The notes under the pieces are model-generated. The model searched no databases. It was not told the origin of the DNA and worked only from the letters and a program-made list of their open reading frames with translations. Positions 12,401 through 24,400 of a stretch of 64,000 nt of DNA are shown here, piece by piece. The number at the start of each line of letters is the position of its first letter. The first letter of the stretch is position 1. Source of the stretch: a virus; the IMG/VR virus record IMGVR_UViG_3300030333_002570, positions 62,001 through 126,000 of that record; one strand, given 5' to 3'. A program made the translations under genes and the position numbers.

Positions 12401-15400
12401 TATAAAGGTACTTTCTCTATTAGTTCTGTTGCTGGTGCAACAATTACTCGTGGTGCTGATGTATTTAAATTCCCTCTATTAAATGAACCAGAGGGTAATG
12501 CTGAAGTATCTCAAACAACTTATAGCACAAGTTCTGTTAAAGCAGTTGGATCTATTTCTGATGTTCGTATTGTTAACTCTGGTGGATTCTATACTAGACT
12601 ACCAATTGTAAGCAGTATTACTTCAACAAGACAAATTGAAAGAGTTGCTATTGAGGATCCAGGAACTGAATATGCTGTAGGTGTGTATACTGGTGTTCCT
12701 ATTGCTGGAAATGGTGAAGGTGGATTTGTAGAAATTACTGTTGCTGATGGATTAGATAGTGAAGGTGTAACTATTCCTGGTCAAATTAACTCTGTTGTAG
12801 TTACATCACCTGGTAAAAATTATACTACAGCAACTATTGATATTGAATCAATACCTGGTATTCTCGGTGCAGGATTAACTGGATCTGGTGCTATATTAAA
12901 TGTTGTTATTCCTAATGCAGGTACTCAAGCATCTATATTTACCAAAGCAGATAAAGTTGGTAAGATTAAGAAACTTAAGAATAATAACTTTGGTTATGAT
13001 TATCCTCATGACTATACTTTACGTCCTGAGATTTCATTCCCAATTAACGCACAGTTAACATCTACAAGTATACTTTCTAGTATTACCGTTACTAATCCAG
13101 GTTCAGGATATTCACAAGCACCTGCTGTTGTAATTACAGGTGGTGGTGGATCTGGAGCAACTGCTGAAGCAACAATTAAGAATGGTAGATTAGATCAAAT
13201 TATAGTTAAGGATCCAGGTGCTGGTTATTCATCAACACCAACTGTTTCACTTAAATCTTCATTTAACTATGTTGTTAACCTTGACTTAGGTCTACTACAA
13301 TTTGCTTTCCCACACGGTATTACAAATGGTGCTGCTATAACTTTAAATGTAGTTGATACTGGAGATGGTGCTGATTTCCCACTTGCTGCTGGTGCTGTTG
13401 GTCGTTTAAATGGATCTACAACTTATTATGCTATTTCTGGTGCAGCAAATTCATTAGAAAATGATCAATTAAAAATTGCACTTACTGCTGCTAACGCTGA
13501 ATTGGGTGATGCTCTTTCCTTTGTTAACGCTGGTGAAGGTCGTCAACAGGTATTAACTGAATCATTTGGTGGTAGTGCTACTGCTAATGTTATTACTTCT
13601 ACCTTCTTAGAAGGAGAACTTGTTTATCAAGGTGAATCATTAGATACTGCAACTGCTACTGGATATGTTTCTACTAACCAAGGTTGGCAGATCGGACCTA
13701 GAATTCTTAAGATTGTTGATTATACGGGAACATTCTCAGAGACCCAAAAAGTTACGGGTGTAATTTCTAAGTCTTCAGGTACTATTAGTGATTTGAATAT
13801 TGCTCGTGGTGTTCTTGAGATTGGTTCTATTACCAAAACTACTGGTCAGTTTATCGATGATGTTGGTAAACCATCCGAAATTATTCAGAAGATTCAAGAC
13901 TCTTACTATTATCAAGACTTCTCCTATGCTATTAAGTCTGCTGTTTCTATTAGTGAGTGGAAGGAAATTCTTATTAAGAACGTTCATCCTGCATCATTTA
14001 AGGTATTTGGTGAGTTAAATCTATCTGATTATGGATTTATTCCAAATAAAGAGACTGATTTCCAACTTACTAAGTCTGTTGAACTTGCAAGAGAAGCAAT
14101 AGTTCCAAATATTCAAAGTTTTGCTCTTGTAGAACCAATTTATTCAGAATTTAATAACACTGAAGTTCTATTCCGTCAAAAGAGATTAACTTCTTCTGAG
14201 AACATTCTAACTTCTGTTGTACAAAGAATTGATGATATTTCTGATCAATTTGATGGTGAAAAGATTGCATTCCCTCTAACAGTTGATGGTAACACTGTTG
14301 TTGCTAACGCTAATCAGTTAATGATTGTTTTGAATGGTATTGTTCAGAACCCTGGAACTGCATTTGAGATTCAAGGTGATTCTATCGTCTTTAGTGAACC
14401 ACCACAACCACCTGCAAGTGTTAAGTATGTTAATATTGAAATATCACAAATTTCAATTGTAAGTAATACATTTACTAACCAAAGTGGTATTTTCCCAAAT
14501 CCAGGTAATATTTTAACTGGAACAAACTCTGGTGCTAAATTAACTGTTACTTCTGTTGTTGGTGATACTATATTTGGTTTTATTACAGAAGGAACATTTA
14601 TTGCTGCAGAAAACGTAACTGTTAGTGCAACTGGATTTAGTGCTAACCTTGATGTTCAAAGTAGTGTAAGTAATATTGGATTATTCCAGTACGGTGAACA
14701 AGTTAAGAACTTAACTAATGATACTGCTAAGGTTGAGCAAATCAACCTTCAGAGAGGTTTGGAGAATGCATTAGCAAAATTACGTTATACAGTTGGTCCT
14801 TCTACTCTTCAAATAGAAGTAGTTCCTCCAAATAGCACTACAGACGGTCCTGTTGCTACTGATACATTTACGGTTGATCAAAATTATCAACTTGGATCTG
14901 AAGTTGTTAAAGTTACTAATATTGTTGACGGTAATGATTCTACAACATTAACAGTTTCCAGAGCACAAAATGGAACTATTGCATCACAACATCAAGAAGA
15001 TTTCCCAATTTACGGAACTCTATTAACGGTGACAACTTCTCTTACTTTAAGTAAGACAGCTGGAACTTATAAGTCTACTCCTGGTCTATTTGATATTCAG
15101 TTAAATGATATCATTATTGGTGCTAAGTCTGGTGTTGTTGCTCGTGTTACACAAACAAGTGCATATCAAGATCCTACAACTCAAGAGTTTATAAGTCAGG
15201 TTAATATTTCTGAAGGTTCTTCCTTCTTTGGATTGTTGATGAACAGAATTACTTCTCAGACATATCCAAACGTTGTTCTTGATGATATTTCTAAATCTCA
15301 AGTTAGTGTTGTTCAGTACACTGATAATTCTACTGCTTTCAACTCACAGTTCCCTGCTAATGAACAGATTAATAACATCGTAGTTCCTTACGATAATCTA

Positions 15401-18400
15401 GTTGGTGGTCCTATTCAAGAGAATGAAACTATCAGAAATTACAAACTTAAGTATGGTGGAAATACTGGTGAATTTATTGCTGGAGAAAGTGCTAGAGCAA
15501 GAAAACTTTCTTATGTTAATCCTAAAGGTGATGGATTCTTTGCTACTGGTCAGGTAATTAGAACTCAAGATACAAAAGCAGAAGTTCTTGGATTTAATCA
15601 GGCAGATCAAGTGATTTACCTTGGTAAAGTTGGTAGAACTAAAGCGAATGGTCAAGATTATCATATCCCATCATTCTCTAATAGTGCTCAACTCGATACT
15701 ACAGTTAAGTACTATGGAACTGCTTCACTACAATTAGTAGCAGCAACTAATGATTATGTTACTATTCCTTCTTCAAGTGAATTTGCTTTTGGAACAGGTG
15801 CATTTACTATAGATCTAATGTTACGTCCTGCAGCAAGTTCTTTAAGTGGAACTGCTACTATACTTGACATGAGAGCATCTGCTGCAAATGAAGTTGCTGG
15901 TAGACTTTACTTAGAAGCTGGTCAAGTTCGTTGGAATGTTAGTAATGCTGATGTAGTTACTTCTGGTGCAACAACTCTTAGTGCAGATACTTGGGTTTTA
16001 ATATCCATTATGAAGTCTTCTACTACAACTAAGATTTTATTAAATGGAGTTGAAGCAGGTACTGCAACAGATAATACAACTTATATTGCAAAACCAATTA
16101 GATTAGGTTCTGATTATGCTGGTACTAATAGTTTTACTGGATTCATTGATGAGTTAAGAGTATCTAATACTAACCGTCATCAAACAATTCCATTTACTCC
16201 TCAGAATGGTATTTGGCAAGGTGATGCTCAAGCTAAGTTATTATTACACTTTGATGGTGCTGATGCTCAAACATGGGTTGATGATTGGTCTGGTGCAGAA
16301 GGATTTACTGCTGGTGAAGACTTTAATAATGATGCTATAATATCTTCAACTCGTTCTTCTAATGCTACTCCTGGTGGATTTACTGGTAACACACAAAGAT
16401 ATTATGATGCTGCTGATTTAATTCTTCTTAATAAGGAATTCCTTGCTCAAGAAGTTGTTTATATTCTAAAAGAAAGACATCCTCATCATACTGTTAAGGG
16501 TAGTGAAGTTGATTGTGAAGATGATGTTCGTGATGTATTAGATGCTGTTATTGATGACCTTCGTAATGGAACAAATAATAAGATTTGGGATGCATCTTCT
16601 TACTATGTTGATAGAACATCATCACCTATTGTATTGAAGTTTGTTTCTAATGAAGTTGATGAAGTAGTTTACACTTATGATAAACTTGAGGAAATGCTCA
16701 AGTATATTGTTAATAATACTCTTTGGGATGTTCAAGGTGATCATGGATTAGTACAAAAGACAGATTCTACTATTACAGAATCTAGTGGATTAACTACACA
16801 AACTTTCCAACCTACTGGAGCATCATATGATGCAGCAAGTGGTTATATGGTTTTAACTGCTTCTGGACACGGTATGAGATCAGAGAGAGCAATTACTGCA
16901 ACAGATGCTGCTTATACTGCAACAACAGGTATTTTACAATTAACAGTTGCTACCTCTACATTTAGTGTTTCTACTGCAACTTATGACCATACAACTGGTG
17001 TTATGGTAATAACAATTGGTTCTCATAGTTTGACAACCAATGATAATATTAGAATTGCTACTGGTGGAATCACATTTAGTTGTGACAATGGTGGAGTTAG
17101 TACTGGTGCATATCCTCGTTCATCTGGTGCTAATACAGAAAGTGGTGCTGACTATGCATACGATAGATGGCTTCCAATTCTTGCTGTAGGTGCAACAACT
17201 ATTACTGTTAATGTTAACGGTGGTAAGGGTGCTATTAGTCATGCCTTTGCACACACATATTCAACTTCTTCTGCAGGATGTATTACTGCTGGTCATGGTC
17301 TTAATGATGGAGATAGAATCAAGTTTGATCCTAATTCTCTTGTAATGAATTGCACCTCTGATGGTAATACAGTTAATCAGAGTTATCCAAGACCTGATGA
17401 TCCTGCTGCTCAAGGTTGGTTAGAAGTTACAGCAAATACTGGTACTACATTTGATGTAAATGTTGGTAAATCACCTACTGTGAATTATACAGCAACTGCT
17501 GGAACTTATAATGCTGATACTGGTTTCTTAACCATGAATATTGGTCAACATAATCTAAGAACTGGTAGAAAATATACTGCAACTAATGCTGAATATACTG
17601 CAGCTTCAGGTGTAATGAAGATTACTATTGGTGATAGTATTGATGTTTATGATGCAAGTTATACTGCTAAAAATGGTCTATTAAAATTAAATATTGGTCA
17701 TCATAACTTTAAAAAAGGTAGTTTAGTTAAGATTGCTCCTAACTCACTATTCTTTACTTGTAGTATGGATGATTATCAGTCAGTTCATGCATATCCAAGA
17801 TCAAGTGATCCTGTTTATAATGATGATATTGAAATTATTGATATAACTGATGAAACTATTACTGTTGATGTAGGAACTTCTCCAGAAGTTTCATATACAC
17901 CTACTGGTGCAACTTATGACATCAATACAGGTGATATGGTACTTACTATTGGTTCTCATAGTTTAGCAGTTGGAACTAGCATAAGACTTTTAGATGAATC
18001 TATATCATTTAGTTGTAGTTTTGGTAGTGGTGGTACTAGTGCATATCCTCGTCCTTTAGTTGATACTGCAAATATAAGCACAGCATCTTACAATCCTCAG
18101 ACTGGAATCTTCTCAGTAACAACTACTGCTGCACATAACTTAACTGGTCCTACTGCTAAAAATGTTACTGATGCTACTTACAATCCATCTACAGGTATTT
18201 TACAGTTAGAATCTGGAGGTCATAACTTTGCTGTTGGTGATAAGATAAGAATTAAGGATGATTCTTTAGTATTTACTTGCACTAAAGATGGAAATGCAAC
18301 AAACCATACATATCCAAGATCAACTGATCCTGTAAGTGGACAATGGTTAACTATTGTTGCTAGAGCAACTAATACTTTTGATGTTCAGGTTGGTGCTTCT

Positions 18401-21400
18401 AAGATTGGTTTAAATGAATTTGCTCATACATGGGCTGGTGGTACTGCAACTAATGCAGTTGAGAAAGCAAATGATGTAATTAAATTTGCTGATAATTCAA
18501 TGACATTTACTTGTGCATTGGATGGTGGTGCAACACAACATCAATATCCAAGGACAACTGATCCTGTAAGTGATAAGTGGTTGATTGTTGAAAATGTTGG
18601 ATCAACTACTTTTGATGTTCAAGTTTTAGATAACGCTCCTTCTACTAATACATCTGCACATACATTTGTTAGTGCAACAACTGGTGCTGTTAAGATTAAG
18701 AGAGATCCTGCTCAAGGAACTGCTCTTCCAATCACTGCTGTAGGTGCTACAACTATTACGGTTAATGTTACACCTATTACTTCTTATAGTTCATCATCTC
18801 ATACATTCCAATCTGCATCTCAAGGTGCTGTTAAGGTTGGTGGTGATTACACTCATAAATTTGTAGATGCTGCTTCTGGTGCTGTTATTCCTCATCACGG
18901 ATTCTATATTGGTGATAGAATAATGTTTGAGGAAGGATCATTAGTCTTTACTTGTGGTATGGATAGTGATGCTACTAGACATGCATATCCAAGAGAAAGT
19001 GATCCATTCTACAATAAATGGTTACCAATTAGTAGTGTAACTACAAATACCTTTAATGTTGATGTTGGATCAACTACTAATACAACATTTACTCCAACTG
19101 GAGGATCCTACGATGGAACCACAGGTAAGTTAAGTATTACTATTGGTGCTAATACACTTGAAGTTGGTCAGCATGTTAAGATTGCTCCTAACGGAATTTC
19201 ATTCACATGTGCAATGGATGGTGGTCAATCTGTTAAGTCCTATCCAAGAACAACTGACCCAACATATAATCAAACTCTTCCAATTCTTGAAAGAAGTGAT
19301 ACTGCTATTACTGTTGATGTTGGTAAATCACCTTATGTTTACTTTGATGTTTCTGCTGCTACCTACAACCCAACATCGGGTGTCATGGTACTTACAATCG
19401 GAGATCATGGATTAGCTGCTAATACAAGTATCAGACTTAAAGATAATTCATTAACCTTTAGTTGTGATCAAGGTGGAACTGTTGGAACTGGAACTTATCC
19501 TAGATCTGGTGGTGCAGACTACGTTTATCAGAAAGCAATTAATATTGATTCTGTAACTGATACTACAATCACAATTAATGTTAACGGTGGTCAAGGTGCT
19601 ATTACTAATACCAATGCTCATACATTCGTAAGTGCTATACCTGGTGCAGTTATTGCTGGTGGTGCTTGGGCTCATACTTATTCTACTGCTGCAGCAAATG
19701 CAGTTTCAGTTGGTGGTAACTATACTCATACGTTTAAGTCTGCTTCTCCTAATGGTATAACAAGAGCTGGTGAAACACTTAGAATTATTAAAGATGGTAT
19801 ATCATTTAAGTGTTCACAAGATGGATATCAAACAATTCATTCATATCCTAGAACAGATGATCCTGGATATAATACTTCTCTACCAATCTATAATGATGGT
19901 ACTGCTTATACTGCATCTAATGCAGCATATAATGCATCAACTGGAGAAATGGTCATTACTATTAATGGACATGGATTTACAACCAGTGATCAAATTAGAA
20001 TTGAAAATAATTCATTAACATTCACTTGTGTTAAAGATAGTAATACATCTACCCATAGTTATCCTAGAGATAATGATCCATTCGTTCGTAGATGGTTAAG
20101 AATTACTGCTGTTACTGAAAATACATTTACTGTAAATGTAGGTAAAGCATCTTCCTCAACTCAACAGTTCTCACATACATTTGCTTCTGCTACTAAAAAT
20201 GGTATTGTTAAACGTGATAATACTGTTACTGTTAACGTTGGTGCTATTCCAACTAAGAGTTTCACACCGACTGCATCAACATATAATCCTTCAACTGGTG
20301 CTTTAGCATTAACTATTGGATCACATAGTCTACCAGCTCCAACCACACATACACCAACTGATGTTGCGTACAATCCAACAACAGGTATTATGACTTTGAC
20401 TATTAATGGTCATAACTTCTCTAATGGTGAAAAGATCAAGATTGCTGATGGTGGATTGAAGTTAAGTTGTGCATTTGGTGGTGCTTCTGGTGCTGCTGCA
20501 CAGAAAGATTATCCACGTTCAACTGACCCAATTAGCGGTAAGTGGATTCCTATTAAGAATGTAACTACAAATACTTTTGATGTCCAAGTTCTAGATGTAA
20601 TACCTTCTACAAACACTGATGCTCATTCATTTGTATCTGCTGTTACTGGATGTATTAGTAAAGCAAATGCAACAGTTAAAATTGCTGAAAATTCATTAGT
20701 TTATAAGTGTGCTGAAGATAGTAATGCTACAGAACATGCTTATCCAAGAAGCAATGTTGCTACTCATACAGCTGGACCAGGGACAACTTATAATCCTGTT
20801 ACAGGTGTTCTGAAGCTTAGTGTTCCTACAGAAAGTCATACACCTTCTACAGCAACATATAATCCTTCAACGGGTGAGATGGTTCTAACTCTTGATTCAA
20901 CTTCTGGAGCATTTAACGTTTCTAATGCAACTTATAACACCTCTACAGGTGATATGGTACTTACCATTGGATCTCATAGTTTAACTACAGCAAATAGAAT
21001 TAAAATTAAAGAAGGATCTTTGAAGTTTGCATGTAACTTTGGTAATGATAATTATCAAACTCCAAAAGCATATCCAAGAGCTTCAGGTGCTAATACTACT
21101 AATGGTGCTGACTATGCATTTAATACATTCCTACCAATTACCGCAGCTGATGCTACAACTATTACTGTCAATGTTAATGGTGGTCAAGGTTCTATCAGTA
21201 ACAATAATCAGCATAATTTCTTAAGTGCTGATGCTGGTGCAGTTATTGTTGGTCATGGATTATCTGTTGGTGATAGAATTAAGATTGCTGATGAATCATT
21301 AACCTTCAGTTGTGATCAAGGTGGAACTGTTGGAAATGGTTCATATCCTAGATCATCTAATGACTATGTTTATCGTAAGTGGATTAGAATTAGAGCAGTA

Positions 21401-24400
21401 ACTGGAAATACTATTACTGTTAATGTTAACGGTGGACAAGGTGCTATTACTAATACCAATGCTCATACATTCGTAAGTGCTACTGCTAATTGTATAACCT
21501 CTGGTCATGGAATGACTAATGGTACTCCAATTAAGATAACTGATAGTTCACTATCATTCAGTTGTACTGAAGGTGAAGGTGGTACATATGCATATCCAAG
21601 AGCAACTGACCCAGTTTCTAAGAGATGGTTATTCATCAATAATGTAACTGATTCTTCATTCGATGTTCAAGTTTTAGATACAATTCCTTCAACTAATGTA
21701 ACTTCACATACATGGATTAGTGCTGTTGCTGATGGTATTGTTGAAGGTGATCCTATTGTTGGACAAGCAGTTCCTGTTGAATCTGTAACTTCTACATCTA
21801 TTACAATTAATCCTCTTGATGGTGATGTTCCAACTAACACATCTGCACATACATTTGAGAAGTTAAACACATATCAATTCCAACCATCTGCTATTACCTA
21901 CACTCCAACAACAGGTGTAATGTCAATAACATCTACATCTCATAAGATTGAAGAAGGTGATAAGATATTCATTAAAGATAATTCATTATCATTTAAGTGT
22001 AATATGGGTGATGATGCTGGTCTTCATACTTATCCTCGTGAGACAGATCCAGTATCTAATAAGTGGATTACTGCTACTAACGTAACAGCTAATACATTTG
22101 ATGTTAATGTTGGTTCAACACCTAATGTCTTCTATACTCCTTCGGATGCAACATATAATCCAACTACGGGTATAATGAGACTTACTATTGGTAACCATGA
22201 TCTTAGACCTGGTACTAGTGTTAAGTTAGGACAAGAATCATTAACATTTAAGTGTGCTCACGATTCTTATGCAACTAATCATTCATATCCAAGAAATACA
22301 ATATTAAGTCATACTCCAACTGATGCTGATTATCATCCTGATACAGGTATCATGACATTGACTGTCAATAATCATAAGATGGGTGATGGTGATTGGGTTA
22401 AGATTGCTGATGGTGCTGTAACATTTAAATGCACATATGGTGCTGGTATTCATACTTGGACTGGTGGAACTGCAACTGGTGCTGTTCAAGTTCAAGAAGC
22501 AGGTTTAGGAAACTTTGATGTTACTGCTGCTGACTATAATCCATTGACAGGTGATATGGAATTAACAGTCGGATCTCATTCTATTACAACTGGTAATACC
22601 GTTAAAATTGTTGCTAACTCATTAACCTTCAGTTGTGATCTTGATAATAATGCAACGAACCACACTTATCCTCGTGCAACTGACCCTGCATATGATACTG
22701 CTCTTGCAATATCTGCTGTAACTGGTACAACTATAACAGTTAATGTTGGTGTAAGTTCACCTGGAACTGCATATCCTCGTGCTTCTGATCCAGTTAGCGG
22801 TAAGTGGATTAAGGTCTTTAACGTAACTACAAATACATTTGACGTTCAACTTTTAGATATTGTTCCATCAACTAATACAAGTATTCATACATTTGTTTCT
22901 GCTGTTACTAATGGAATTAGTCAGAAGAAAGATAGTGCTTATGATTCTCCAGTTGAAATTGTTGATACTACTGCTACAACTATAGATCTTAAAGTTGTTA
23001 GAAAATTACCTTCTACAAATACAACAAATCACATCTTTGTGTCTGCTGCATCTAACGCAGTTATCTCAGGTGGTGCATATACACATACCTTTGTTACAGC
23101 AGACGCAGATGCTATTACTAGATCTATAGTACAAACTGGTGGTAATTATAATCATGTATTTGCATCAGCATTAACAGATGGTGTAGTTACTGGTGGTAAC
23201 TATGTTCATACTTTTGTATCTGCTGCAACTAATGGTATTAAGTGTGCTGGTGATGCAGTTTATCTTGCTCCTGGATCTCTTACATTTACATGTTCACAGG
23301 ATGGAAATGATAGACCTACTGCATATCCTAGAACTACAGATCCTTCTTATAATCAATTATTAGAGATTAAAGATGTAACTTCTGATACATTTACTATTGA
23401 TGTAGGTGCAGCTGCAGAGAAAGATCAATATACTCATTCATGGGTAAGTTCTTCTCAAGGAGCTGTTAAGAAATCTGATTACAATCTCAAAGATTGTACT
23501 GATGTTCATACTACAGTCGGTAACTTAATTGATATACTTACAGATACATTAACAAATGCTAATGTATCACCTACACCTGTTGATCATTTAGCAAGTGTTA
23601 CTAAGGTTCTACCACCATATAAGTTCTACGGTGCAACCGTTGACGCATATAATGATACTCCATTCCCTGTATCATATCATAGTGCTGCCAATGATCTTAT
23701 AGTTACTAATCAAATTGATGAAGATACTCAGTATAGATTCCGTGATGCTGCATACTTAATTCGTGCAAATAGTGGTGTTATCGTTGATAAAGCAGCATAT
23801 GACATGCTACAACGTTATCCAGATCTTGCTATTAGTATGCCAAGAAATGCTAATGGAACATCTACAGATGGTACTGTTCGTTGTAAGCAAGATTTACTTG
23901 AGTTTGTTAGTGCAATTGCTACTGACCTTGAAAATGGTGGTAATTTAAATACCATGAAAGCTGCTAAGTTCTATATTAGTCTTTCTGGTGGATTACAACA
24001 TATTCGTTTACAGGTATTCCAATCTGTTTATGCACATGATCGTTTAGGTGTATATCTTAAGCAAGCAGTTACTGGTGATTTAACATATGATAATACCGAT
24101 AATATCGTTGTTCGTGACTGGGGTATTACTGATAATAGTTCTAGTGGTAATTGTGCTAATGTTCAAACTGCTATTGACACATTAATTACATCAATTAATG
24201 ATTTGATCGCACCTACAGATAGTGACCATGCACTTGCTGCAGATAGATTATACTTCAATAAAGATTTCCTTGCTGAAGAAATTACTGGTCTTACAACTGC
24301 ATATTTCACTTATACATTAAACGGTGTTAATTACTCAGCACTTACATATCCTGGATCTACTGGAGAGGCTACATGTCAGAGAGATATTAAGTTAATTTTA

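Noticed and set aside
16805-23460. Regular DNA repeats that might be a CRISPR array
   Set aside because: Unit length (about 300 bp), continuous coding and variable sequence show these are protein repeats.
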